This document shows, piece after piece, positions 46,301 to 56,889 of a DNA stretch of 64,000 nucleotides (positions are counted from its first letter, which is position 1; each line of letters begins with the position of its first letter). The translations under genes and the position numbers were made by a program. Source of the DNA: Isoetes taiwanensis (taxonomy: Eukaryota; Streptophyta; Lycopodiopsida; Isoetales; Isoetaceae). The notes beneath the pieces were generated by a model that saw only the letters and a list, made by a program, of their open reading frames with translations, made no database searches and was not told the origin of the DNA. Where the stretch lies: positions 3,911,835 through 3,975,834 of the forward strand of contig JAJEKV010000032.1 of the NCBI GenBank assembly GCA_021234155.1, in the 5' to 3' direction.

Positions 46301-48001
46301 CGTGAGGGTCACCTTCCACTTCCCACAATCAATGATGGCTCCTGCTGGGCCAAGGTACTCCATTCCAATGATCAGGTCATACTTGCCTATATTCATGACT
46401 TCTGCCCCCAATGCCACATTGATGCCCGGCAAGTCCACATTGAAGTTTATTCTCTTCCCCGCTGTATGCCTGATTGTACCATTAGCCAACACAACCGGTC
46501 TAAGCTTTGACTTCAAGGTCTGTACCATTCTTGGCGAAGCAAAGTTATGGGTGCTCCCTGTATCTATCAAAACTATGAAAGATTCGGCCTTGGCCTTCTC
46601 TACTGTGGAGATTACCCGACTTCGATTCTCGCTTTGTTCTCAATCTATGGCGCGAAAATGTGACACTCACCACGGATAAAGTCGCGTGCTGCCTCGCCCG
46701 TCGCCGTCGAGGGAGAGTCTCCCATCCACCCAACTCGCTAGTGCCGCACTCATGACAAAAGGCAGGCACGTTTCGCGGGCCTGGCTGGAAGCACTTGAAG
46801 CAGAGCTGTTTCTCAATGCACTCCTGCCTCTTCTCCTTGGGCATTGCTTGCAAAAAGGATCGCACCGCTTTGGAATAGTTTGACCCCTCTTGTTTATCGT
46901 TGAAGGATACCTGTTTCTTCTCCTATTGCTTCCCATAGTTGCCGCTGTATGGAGCCTTTTTGCTGGACTGGGCTAGCCGCCGAGGGCTATAGCTTCTGTT
47001 GCTTTGCCCTTATCCCGATAGTCTTCTTTGTTCGCCTCGTTGTTCTGCGGGGCCCCGTTCCTTGCAAGCTTACCGCCTTGGATTACGCCCGGACATCGTC
47101 TTAGGGTTTATTGCTCTTACTAGCTTTCGGATCTCTTTCGTTTCAACCCTTCTATGTATCCTTCCACTGCGTGGCGTTTCACTCGGCCGGCACATACAAC
47201 CTAAGTTTCTTGAACTCTCCTGTATTTTAAGACTTTGTCTTGTTGTCCTCTTTGAGTCGATAGAACTGGCTTTTGCATCATGTGACATTTGTGCTCTCTT
47301 GGCACGTAGTGGCGCTTGAAAGCCTTAGCAAACTTCTTGAACCTGCAGCTATCCCTGCTCAACCCATGGGCCTTGGCATAGCCCTTCCACCAAATGCGAG
47401 CTGCTCCCTTAAGGTTGGCTATTGCCACCCGCCTTTGTCTTTGTCCTTCATTCCATATGCATTTCCATACTTCGCTCATCTCATCTAGCCAAGCCTCTTG
47501 CCTCCATGCTTGACCCTCTTGTTCCCTGAGAATTGCTCGAGCTTTCTGGCCTTCCATACATTACCCAGTGCGGAGTCTACCTTCTTCTGATAGTCCGATA
47601 TCTTTGTGTCCATGGGTCATGCCATCCCTACGATCTCGCACCTCTTCTATCTCTTCCTCGGAATCGGAGTCCGAATCCGAGCTTGTGTCTGAGGATTCCG
47701 TGGCTTTGGGGACCTCCTTCTCTTGCTCTTCTTCTTATCCTTTCCCCGCCTCTTCGAGGTGGTGCTTTCGGCAACCGGACGTTGTGGTCTGGCCCAACTC
47801 CCCATGCGTCAGGCCGCTAAGAAGGCCTTTATCTCTGAAGGTCCGAGCCTCATTTGCGATATCTCCTCTTGGGGTCATGGGGCGAATTCTTCATATAGGT
47901 TCCTTTTTGGATGTTGTCTTTAGGAGTCTCTTCATCTCTACGGGCTCGCCGGGTCTTGCTCATTGTTCTGGACCTCTAGTCTGCATACACAAGTAGGTCA
48001 T
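43345..48001 (-). pseudogene. gypsy gag-pol, copy A (the only one with full pol)
   Basis: From 48001 downward: a Gag N-terminal acidic/basic domain; the capsid part with RIWWKGYAKAHGLSRD (47201-47560, frameshifted); an in-frame TAG (46925-46923); the zinc knuckle region; protease DTGSTHNF (about 46550); RT with the catalytic box FFDDILVYS (about 45520-45550) and YLGHVIS; RNase H (44565-45089, MATDASKIATGAVLM); integrase with WEVISIDFITGLP and SDRDPKFMS (44084-44484); and a chromodomain (YLIKWKHLPVEDSTW, about 43470-43510) with a short tail to 43345. The long central frame 46570-45119 is open. Indels break the rest. The chromodomain in this class is thought to steer integration toward particular chromatin. 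Confidence 0.9.
46923..46925 (-). other. in-frame TAG between Gag and the zinc knuckle/protease, copy A
   Basis: The codon context on the minus strand is CAA TAG GAG AAG. The same stop lies at 51299-51301 and 55661-55663 in copies B and C. In copy B the frames before and after it are otherwise continuous. Confidence 0.8.
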
Positions 48002-48161
48002 AGCCTTACGGTTAGGTTTATTTGTTCTATTGCATTACATGTGTTCTTCGATATAGTTGTGGAAGCAAAATACATCAACAAAACATTTAAAATGTGAAAC
48101 AAAATGTATTTTTTATATATATAATAGCTTTATTACAATGCCTCCGAGATCAAGAGTCTAA

Positions 48162-49704
48162 CTATTCTTGGAATCGCTGGTAGGATGGGTTATCCTGAAG
48201 AAACTTCTTAACTTGGGCCGTTCCTACCGAGCGTCCCAAGTTCCTGAGGATGTTCGTTGATGACCCGCCCTGCAAGGCCTGCACCAAGTCTTCTACCCTG
48301 TGGTCCGAAGTGTAAGCCGCGGTCACTGTTAGTCTTCCCTGCCGTCGGTAGGGTACGGCGAAGTCGAAGATGTCAAGTGCCATCGTTCTCTTGACTAGGA
48401 TGACGTGGTCAACTGTTGAGAGCAGTCGAGCATGCCTACCAAAGCCTGAGAGTGCGATGAGCATGAACACTCCTTCTTCACCCCCGGGCTGAATTTTGCG
48501 GTGGATGATCGCTATCCTCCGCCCATCGCCAGAGAGGAAGATAATACCTTAGTGACCTGTCCCTGCCTGCTGCTGTTGATTCGTCGTCAGGTCGGGCGCC
48601 AGCTCTATGCCTTGCCGCATATTCGTCGACGTCAATCTCTGTGAGGTCTCCAAAGTCCCTGGCTGTCGATGTGATTCGCCTCAGGTCGATTTCGCCTCTT
48701 CTCTCTGAGGGGGCTGGTGTCGAAGAACTCGGCATCAAAATATTCGTGGTCTTGCCACGGATCCCCATCCGTTCCTGGATGGCATAGAATTCTTCTTCAG
48801 AGGGCAGATCCCGAGCTTCCATCATTTGCCGGATGCTACTGTACGCCTGGATATATGAAGTCGACTCCCCGGTATAGGTGTCGGCTTCTCTTACCTGGAT
48901 TGGGAAGTCGGAAGCTTCCCGATCGATGAAATCATCTAGGTCTGGTTGTTGTCGCAGAAGATACAAAGAACTTCGTCAAGCCGGTACTCGGGCTCGTGAT
49001 TCGGGGAGGTTTCGATGTCGTTGAGGAGCAGGTACTCCTGGCCGTTGATGATAATGGGGGCCAGGCTTGTGATACCTAGCCGAAGCGGGGAACAATCCAG
49101 GGTCTCGCCGGTCCCCGCTCGAATCGTGCATCTCCCGCCCGCTAGTTGCCACTCTTGGTCGGGGTCGAGCTCGACGTAGTCTTCGTCATCTGAGTCGATC
49201 GCTTCCTCTTCGGCTCTTCCTTCTTGCTCTGCTTGATACTGCAATAGGAGTTGGCCTTCCGCTGAAGAGGCTAAGGGGTCTATGTTCATGGCAGGAATAG
49301 AGGTTTCCCCGATTGGGTTCTGGGCACGGTGAGAAAGGAAGATGGCTAGGGCAGTGGTGTAGGAGAAGTACTTGGTCCTATTAGCGGTCAAGACCATGTA
49401 GTCGGCAACCTAGCAGCTTTGTTGGTCGGGATATTTGGAAATGTTGGGGACATCACCTAAGGCTGCTTGGAGGGATGGCACGGGAACAAAATATCCCCGT
49501 ACAAAGGGGAGCTGTACTAAGGACGGTCCTACCCTAGCTTGGAACTCTGTCATGACTTGCATATAGGTCGGGTTGCTGCAAGCAAGCAGATGGCTTGGAC
49601 ATCTATCTTCTTCTACGGAAAACTTGGAAAATGGCATTGACATCAGCCTCGACTACATGGGCACCTTTACTGTGTACCATCGCCCGAAAGTCCGAAGTTG
49701 CCAT
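48162..49704 (-). pseudogene. ORF1 upstream of gag, copy A (frameshifted)
   Basis: A protein of about 510 aa in the uninterrupted consensus, encoded between the leader and gag. I do not recognise it. The start ATG is at 49704 (MATSDFRRW in copy C) and the stop TAG at 48162-48164. From the clearer copies B and C it has an N-terminal segment with VPNISKYLTNKAARLPDYMV; an acidic region (EEAIDSDDEDYVELDPDQEW); a middle part with IIINGQEYLLLNDI and RQQPDLDDFIDREASDFPI; and a more basic C-terminal region (GRHARLLSTVDHVILVKRTM, RNLGRSVGTAQVKKFLQDN). There is no zinc finger, membrane span or signal peptide. Copy A is split into four frames at 49410-49643, 48936-49397, 48478-48966 and 48162-48470. Confidence 0.6.
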
Positions 49705-49813
49705 GGATCTTGAGTGAACTAGACTAACAAAAGATGTTGAAGCGCCTAAGGGAGCTGAAAGCTCGCTTAAAAGCTAGGAGCAAATCTGTAGGATGCTAAA
49801 TGAGAAATGGGGA

Positions 49814-49826
49814 CCTATTTATAGAC
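49814..49826 (-). promoter_or_regulatory. TATA box upstream of ORF1, copy A
   Basis: Minus-strand GTCTATAAATAGG lies about 110 bp before the ORF1 ATG. The same motif occurs at 54169-54181 and 58539-58551 in copies B and C. Confidence 0.65.
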
Positions 49827-50017
49827 AAGGGGAAAACCCTAATTTTTGGATGACTTGGAAAAATCTTGGGGTTGGGTAATTCTCACCTATTTTGAGGTCA
49901 AATTGGGGATTGAAAAGCTAGTTTGAGGGTTTGAGCATGAATAGGACTATCTAATGAACCTATTGCAACAAACTTGAGTTCAATTGGATGTGGTATGCTA
50001 GAGAAAATGGTGAAAGG

Positions 50018-50284
50018 TCTCACAGTGTGCGCTGGGAGGCCAACCTAAAGTTTAGGTTGAGTCCTGGCGCATACCGTGAGACATTTGGCCCTAATTGGTC
50101 AAAACATATCCAAACAAGATCATCTAAGAGTCAAAACATGATAATCTCGCCGAGATATGCAAGATTGACCCCTTACTTGGCCGATTTGGAGATGTTTGGG
50201 ATTAGTTTTGGTATGAAAGTATCACGGTGTGCGCTGGGAGGCCGACCCAAAGTTTAGTTTTGGGTCTTGGCGCATACCGTGAGA
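50018..50284. repeat. paired hairpins in the ORF1 leader, copy A
   Basis: Two related imperfect palindromes about 200 bp apart (50018-50081 and 50220-50284). Each has an outer stem TCTCAC(A/G)GTGTGCGC pairing with GCGCATACCGTGAGA. The first also has an inner perfect palindrome AACCTAAAGTTTAGGTT. Both recur in copy C (58745-59010) and, with changes, in copy B. Confidence 0.75.
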
Positions 50285-50508
50285 CATTCCTCACTAAATG
50301 ACCTTAAAGTATCCGATTTGACTAAAACAAAAGGCAATTATTGCTAATTCAACCTAGCTAACAACAATTATACACTTATAATTTACCCAAAACAACTTTG
50401 TATTCACAAAATTTATCATTTACAAAATTGATGAGGTTCCCCTTTAATGTGACTAGCCAGATGCATGTCTTTCTTCATGAGAGTCACCCTCTTGGCGTGT
50501 ACAGTGCA

Positions 50509-52367
50509 CCTTGTCTTCCTTGCTTTCTTCTGACTCGGGCTCTTCGATCTGAAGCTTGAAGATATATGCGACCTGCTTGCTCTTTATGCACTTGAGCAGT
50601 CGCTTACTAGACATACACTGCATGATAGGAACAACTTCCTTACCTGTAATCTCTATGATTTTGTCGTTGGGCGCCGTGAGGGTCACCTTCCACTTCCCAC
50701 AATCAATGATGGCTCCTGCTGGGCCAAGGTACTCCATTCCAATGATCAGGTCATACTTGCCTATATTCATGACTTCTGCCCCCAATGCCACATTGATGCC
50801 CGGCAAGTCCACATTGAAGTTTATTCTCTTCCCCGCTGTATGCCTGATTGTACCATTAGCCAACACAACCGGTCTAAGCTTTGACTTCAAGGTCTGTACC
50901 ATTCTTGGCGAAGCAAAGTTATGGGTGCTCCCTGTATCTATCAAAACTATGAAAGATTCGGCCTTGGCCTTCTCTACTGTGGAGATTACCTGATACTGAT
51001 TCTCTGCTTGTTCTGAATCTATGGCAGCGAAAATGTGACACTCACCCTGGATAAAGTCGCGTGCTTCCTCGCCGTCGTCGTCAGAGGGAGTCTCCCATCC
51101 ACCCAACTCTGCTAGTGCCGCACTCATGACAAAGAGGCAGTTCGCTGTTCTGTGGCCTGGCTGGAAGCACTTGAAGCAGAGCTGTTTCTCAATGCACTCC
51201 TGCCTCTTCTCCTTGGGCATTGCTTGCAAAAAGGATCGCACCGCTTTGGAATAGTTTGACCCCTCTTGTTTATCGTTGAAGGATACCTGTTTCTTCTCCT
51301 ATTGCTTCCCATAGTTGCCGCTGTATGGAGCCTTTGCTGGACCTGGGCTAGCTGCTCGAGGGCTATAGCTTCCTGTTGCTTTGCCCTTATCCTGATAGTA
51401 CTGCTGTTTCTGCCCGTTGTTCTGTGGCCCCGTTCCTTGCAAGCTTACTGCCTTGGATTCTGCTTCTGACACTGTCTTAGGGTTTATTGCTCTTACTAGC
51501 TTTCGGATCTCTTCGTTCAACCCTTCTATGTATCCTTCCACTGCGTGGCGTTCACTCAGCTTCGGCACATACAACCTAAGTTTCTTGAACTCTCCTGTGT
51601 ATTTCTGCACTGTCTTGTTGTCCTGCTGGAGTCGATAGAACTGCTGCATCATGTGACATTTGTGCTCTCTTGGCACGTAGTGGCGCTTGAAAGCCTTAGC
51701 AAACTTCTTGAACCTGCAGCTATCCCTGCTCAACCCATGGGCCTTGGCATAGCCCTTCCACCAAATGCGAGCTGCTCCCTTAAGGTTGGCTATTGCCACC
51801 CTGCCTTTGTCTTTGTCCTTCATTCCATATGCATTTCCATACTCGCTCATCTCATCTAGCCAAGCCTCTGCCTCCATGCTTGACCTACTGTTCCCTGAGA
51901 ATTGCTCGAGCTTTCTGGCCTTCCATACATTACCCAGTGCGGAGTCTACCTTCTTCTGATAGTCCGATATCTTTGTGTCCATGGGTCATGCCATCCCTAC
52001 GATCTCGCACCTCTTCTATCTCTTCCTCGGAATCGGAGTCCGAATCCGAGCTTGTGTCGGAGGATTCCGTGCTGGGGGACCTCCTTCTCTTGCTCTTCTT
52101 CTTATCCTTTCCTGTCTTCTGAGGTGGTGCTTCTGGCAACTGGACGTTGTGGTCTGGCCCAACTCCTGTCTGTGCTGCTAAGAAGGCCTTTATCTCCTGA
52201 AGGTCCGACCTCATTTGCGATATCTCCTCTTCGGGGGTCATGGGGCCGAATTCTTCATATAGGTTCCTTGCTGGATGTTGTCTTGCCGGAGTCTCTTCAT
52301 CTCTCACGGCTCGCCCGGTCTTGCTCAGCTGTTCCTGGACCTCTAGCTGCATACACAAGTAGGTCAT
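50509..52367 (-). pseudogene. gypsy gag and partial protease, copy B
   Basis: The start ATG at 52367 opens a 145-codon N-terminal frame with RRRSPSTESS and a Ser/Asp/Glu run (51930-52367). The capsid frame starts at ATG 51982 in a different frame and overlaps it by about 50 bp. It has RIWWKGYAKAHGLSRD and RHYVPREHKCHMMQ, and ends at TAG 51299-51301. The same frame continues beyond the TAG with the zinc knuckle CFKCFQPGHRTANC (C-x2-C-x4-H-x4-C) and protease DTGSTHNF, up to the repeat junction at 50509. RT is absent. Gag would build the particle, and the protease would mature it. This copy cannot transpose alone. Confidence 0.88.
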
Positions 52368-52527
52368 AGCCTTACGGTTAGGTTTATTTGTTCTATTGCA
52401 TTACATGTGTTTGCTGATATAGTTGTGGAAGCAAAATACATCAACAAAACATTTAAAATGTGAAACAAAATGTATTTTTTATATATATAATAGCTTTATT
52501 ACAATGCCTCCGAGATCAAGAGTCTAA

Positions 52528-54059
52528 CTATTCTTGGAATCGCTGGTAGGATGGGTTATCCTGAAGAAACTTCTTAACTTGGGCCGTTCCTACCGAGCGT
52601 CCCAAGTTCCTGAGGATGTTCGTTGATGACCCGCCCTGCAAGGCCTGCACCAAGTCTTCTACCCTGTGGTCCGAAGTGTAAGCCGCCATCGTTAGTCTTC
52701 CCCCGCCGTTGAGGGTACGGCGAAGTCGAAGATGTCAAGTGCCATCGTTCTCTTGACTAGGATGATGTGGTCAACTGTTGAGAGCAGTCGAGCATGCCTA
52801 CCAAAGCCTGAGAGTGCGATGAGCATGAACACTCCTTCTTCACCCCTGGGGCTGAATTTGCGGTGGATGACTGCTATCCTCCCGTCCATCAGCAGAGGAA
52901 GATAATACCTTAGTGACCTGTCCCTGCCTGCTGCTGTTGATTCGTCGTCAGGTCGGGCGCCAGCTCTATGCCTTGCCGCATATTCGTCGACGTCAATCTC
53001 TGTGAGGTCTCCAAAGTCCCTGGCTGTCGATGTGATTCGCCTCAGGTCGATTTCGCCTCTTCTCTCTGAGGGGGCTGGTGTCGAAGAACTCGGCATCAAA
53101 ATATTCGTGGTCTTGCCACGGATCCCCATCCGTTCCTGGATGGCATAGAATTCTTCTTCAGAGGGCAGATCCCGAGCTTCCATCATTTGCCGGATGCTAC
53201 TGTACGCCTGGATATATGAAGTCGACTCCCCGGTATAGGTGTCGGCTTCTCTTACCTGGATTGGGAAGTCGGAAGCTTCCCGATCGATGAAATCATCTAG
53301 GTCTGGTTGTTGTCGCAGAAGATACAGCAACTCGTCAAGTCGGTACTCCCGGGCTCTGCATTCAGGGAGGTTCTGGATGTCGTTGAGGAGCAGGTACTCC
53401 TGGCCGTTGATGATAATGGGGGCCAGGCTTGTGATACCTAGCCCGAGCGGGGGAACAATCCTGAGGGTCTGCCGGTCCTGTTCGAGAATCTGCATCTCCT
53501 GCTCTGCTAGTTGCCACTCTTGGTCGGGGTCGAGCTCGACGTAGTCTTCGTCATCTGAGTCGATCGCTTCCTCTTCGGCTCTTCCTTCTTGCTCTGCTTG
53601 ATACTGCAATAGGAGTTGGCCTTCCGCTGAAGAGGCTAAGGGGTCTATGTTCATGGCAGGAATAGAGGTTTCCCATTGGGTTTCGGGCACGCGGTGAGAA
53701 AGGAAGATGGCTAGGGCAGTGGTGTAGGAGAAGTACTTGGTCCTATTAGCGGTCAAGACCATGTAGTCTGGCAACCTAGCAGCTTTGTTGGTCAGATATT
53801 TGGAAATGTTGGGGACATCACCTAAGGCTGCTTGGAGGGATGGCCTGGGAACAAAATATCCTGTACAAGGGGGGAGCTGTACTAAGGGCGGTCCTACCCT
53901 AGCTTGGAACTCTGTCATGACTTGCATATAGGGTGGGGTTGCTCAAGCGATTGGCTTGGACATCTATCTTCTTACGGAAAACTTGGAAAATGGCATTGAC
54001 ATCAGCCTCACTACATAGGCTTTGTATTTGTACCATCGTAGAAAGTCCGAAGTTGCCAT
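52528..54059 (-). CDS. ORF1 upstream of gag, copy B (best preserved)
   Basis: One uninterrupted frame covers 411 residues (52692-53927); the first 44 codons and the last 55 or so are shifted out of frame by small differences at CTG-rich spots. The predicted whole is about 510 aa, from ATG 54059 to TAG 52528-52530. Composition is acidic in the first half and mixed in the second. It contains RTKYFSYTTALAIFLSHR, EYLLLNDIQNLPECRAREYR, QAYSSIRQMMEARDLPSEEE and FMLIALSGFGRHARLL. I do not recognise a family. Position between a promoter-like leader and gag, on the gag strand, suggests it is part of the element; it could also be a captured host or viral gene. Confidence 0.6.
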
Positions 54060-54871
54060 GGATCTTGAGTGAACTAGACTAACAAAAGATCTTTGAAGCG
54101 CTAAAGGAGCTGAAAGCTCGCTTAAAAGCTAGGAGCAAATCTGTAGGATGCTAAATGAGAAATGGGGACCTATTTATAGACAAGGGGAAAACCCTAATTT
54201 TTGGATGACTTGGAAAAATCTTGGGGTTGGGTAATTCTCACCTATTTTGAGGTCAAATTGGGGATTGAAAAGCTAGTTTGAGGGTTTGAGCATGAATAGG
54301 ACTATCTAATGAACCTATTGCAACAAACTTGAGTTCAATTGGATGTGGTATGCTAGAGAAAATGGTGAAAGGTCTCACATTTGCTTGTTGGGAGGCCAAC
54401 CTAAAGTTTAGGGTTGAGTCGGGCGCATACCTGGTGAGACATTTGGCCCTAATTGGTCAAAACATATCCAAACAAGATCATCTAAGAGTCAAAACATGAT
54501 AATCTCGTAGAGATATGCAAGATTGACCCCTTACTTGGCCGATTTGGAGATGTTTGGGATTAGTTTTGGTATGAAAGTATCACATTGTCTTGCATTTGGG
54601 AGGGCCGACCCAAAGTTTAGTTTTGGGTCTTGGCGCATACCGTGAGACATTCCTCACTAAATGACCTTAAAGTATCCGATTTGACTAAAACAAAAGGCAA
54701 TTATTGCTAATTCAACCTAGCTAACAACAATTATACACTTATAATTTACCCAAAACAACTTTGTATTCACAAAATTTATCATTTACAAAATTGATGAGGT
54801 TCCCCTTTAATGTGACTAGCCAGATGCATGTCTTTCTTCATGAGAGTCACCCTCTTGGCGTGTACAGTGCA

Positions 54872-56729
54872 CCTTGTCTTCCTTGCTTTCTTTGACTCGG
54901 GCTCTTGATCTGAAGCTTGAAGATATATGCGACTGCTTGCTCTTTATGCACTTGAGCGATTAAGCTTACTAGACATACACCGCATGATAGGAACAACTTC
55001 CTTACCTGTAATCTCTATGATTTTGTCGTTGGGCGCCGTGAGGGTCACCTTCCACTTCCCACAATCAATGATGGCTCCTGCTGGGCCAAGGTACTCCATT
55101 CCAATGATCAGGTCATACTTGCCTATATTCATGACTTCTGCCCCCAATGCCACATTGATGCCCGGCAAGTCCACATTGAAGTTTATTCTCTTCCCCGCTG
55201 TATGCGATTGTACCATTAGCCAACACAACCGGGTCTAAGCTTTGACTTCAAGGTGCGTACCATTCTTGGCGAAGCAAAGTTATGGGTGCTCCTCGTATCT
55301 ATCAAAACTATGAAAGATTCGGCCTTGGCCTTTCTACCGTGGAGATTACGTCGATACCGATTCTTCACGCTTGTTCTCGAATCTATGGGCGAAAATGTGA
55401 CACTCACCCTGGATAAAGTCGCGTGCTTCCTCGCCGTCGTCGTCAGAGGGAGTCTCCCATCCACCCAACTCTGCTAGTGCCGCACTCATGACAAAGAGGC
55501 AGTTCGCTGTTCTGTGGCCTGGCTGGAAGCACTTGAAGCAGAGCTGTTTCTCAATGCACTCCTGCCTCTTCTCCTTGGGCATTGCTTGCAAAAAGGATCG
55601 CACCGCTTTGGAATAGTTTGACCCCTCTTGTTTATCGTTGAAGGATACCTGTTTCTTCTCCTATTGCTTCCCATAGTTGCCGCTGTATGGAGCCTTTGCT
55701 GGACCTGGGCTAGCTGCTCGAGGGCTATAGCTTCCTGTTGCTTTGCCCTTATCGATAGTAATAACTGCATTTTACGCCCGTTGTTGTTACGTGGCCCCGT
55801 TCCTTGCAAGCTTCTTGCCTTGGATTACGCCCGACCTTTGTCTTGGGGTTTATTGCTCTTACTAGCTTTGGATCTCTTCGTTCAACCCTTCTATGTATCC
55901 TTCCACTGCGTGGCGTTCACTCAGCCGGCACATACAACCTAAGTTTCTTGAACTCTCCTGTGTATTTCTGCACTGTCTTGTTGTCCTGCTGGAGTCGATA
56001 GAACTGCTGCATCATGTGACATTTGTGCTCTCTTGGCACGTAGTGGCGCTTGAAAGCCTTAGCAAACTTCTTGAACCTGCAGCTATCCCTGCTCAACCCA
56101 TGGGCCTTGGCATAGCCCTTCCACCAAATGCGAGCTGCTCCCTTAAGGTTGGCTATTGCCACCCTGCCTTTGTCTTTGTCCTTCATTCCATATGCATTTC
56201 CATACTCGCTCATCTCATCTAGCCAAGCCTCTGCCTCCATGCTTGACCTACTGTTCCCTGAGAATTGCTCGAGCTTTCTGGCCTTCCATACATTACCCAG
56301 TGCGGAGTCTACCTTCTTCTGATAGTCCGATATCTTTGTGTCCATGGGTCATGCCATCCCTACGATCTCGCACCTCTTCTATCTCTTCCTCGGAATCGGA
56401 GTCCGAATCCGAGCTTGTGTCGGAGGATTCCGTGCTGGGGGACCTCCTTCTCTTGCTCTTCTTCTTATCCTTTCCTGTCTTCTGAGGTGGTGCTTCTGGC
56501 AACTGGACGTTGTGGTCCGCCCAACTCACATGCGTGGCCGCTAAGAAGGCCTTTATCTCCTGAAGGTCCGACCTCATTTGCGATATCTCCTCTTCGGGGG
56601 TCATGGGGCCGAATTCTTCATATAGGTTCCTTGCTGGATGTTGTCTTGCCGGAGTCTCTTCATCTCTACGGGCTCGCCGGTCTTGCTCAGCTGTTCCTGG
56701 ACCTCTAGCTGCATACACAAGTAGGTCAT
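54872..56729 (-). pseudogene. gypsy gag and partial protease, copy C
   Basis: Start ATG at 56729. The N-terminal frame (56293-56718) has the same basic/Ser-Asp-Glu layout as copy B. The capsid frame 55917-56345 carries RIWWKGYAKAHGLSRD; it then breaks near 55800-55920. The TAG is at 55661-55663, the zinc knuckle CFKCFQPGHRTANC at about 55520-55560, and the protease DTRSTHNF has Arg in place of the usual Gly after DT. Truncated before RT at the B/C junction. Confidence 0.85.
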
Positions 56730-56889
56730 AGCCTTACGGTTAGGTTTATTTGTTCTATTGCATTACATGTGTTTGCTGATATAGTTGTGGAAGCAAAATA
56801 CATCAACAAAACATTTAAAATGTGAAACAAAATGTATTTTTTATATATATAATAGCTTTATTACAATGCCTCCGAGATCAAGAGTCTAA

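Larger units (their letters stand above)
46135..50508 (-). repeat. tandem unit A (4374 bp)
   Basis: Leftmost of three direct repeats. It begins CCTTGTCTTCC after GAGCA and ends GTGTACAGTGCA. The unit holds, on the minus strand, the last 30 or so codons of a histone H3-like frame, a leader of about 0.7 kb, ORF1, gag and the first part of protease. Only this unit is joined to the rest of pol. Confidence 0.95.
50509..54871 (-). repeat. tandem unit B (4363 bp)
   Basis: Middle repeat. At its left junction protease codons (…SKEDK) run into the antisense end of the preceding histone-like piece, giving a meaningless tail (VHCTRQEGDS). It has the best-preserved gag and ORF1 frames of the three. Confidence 0.95.
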
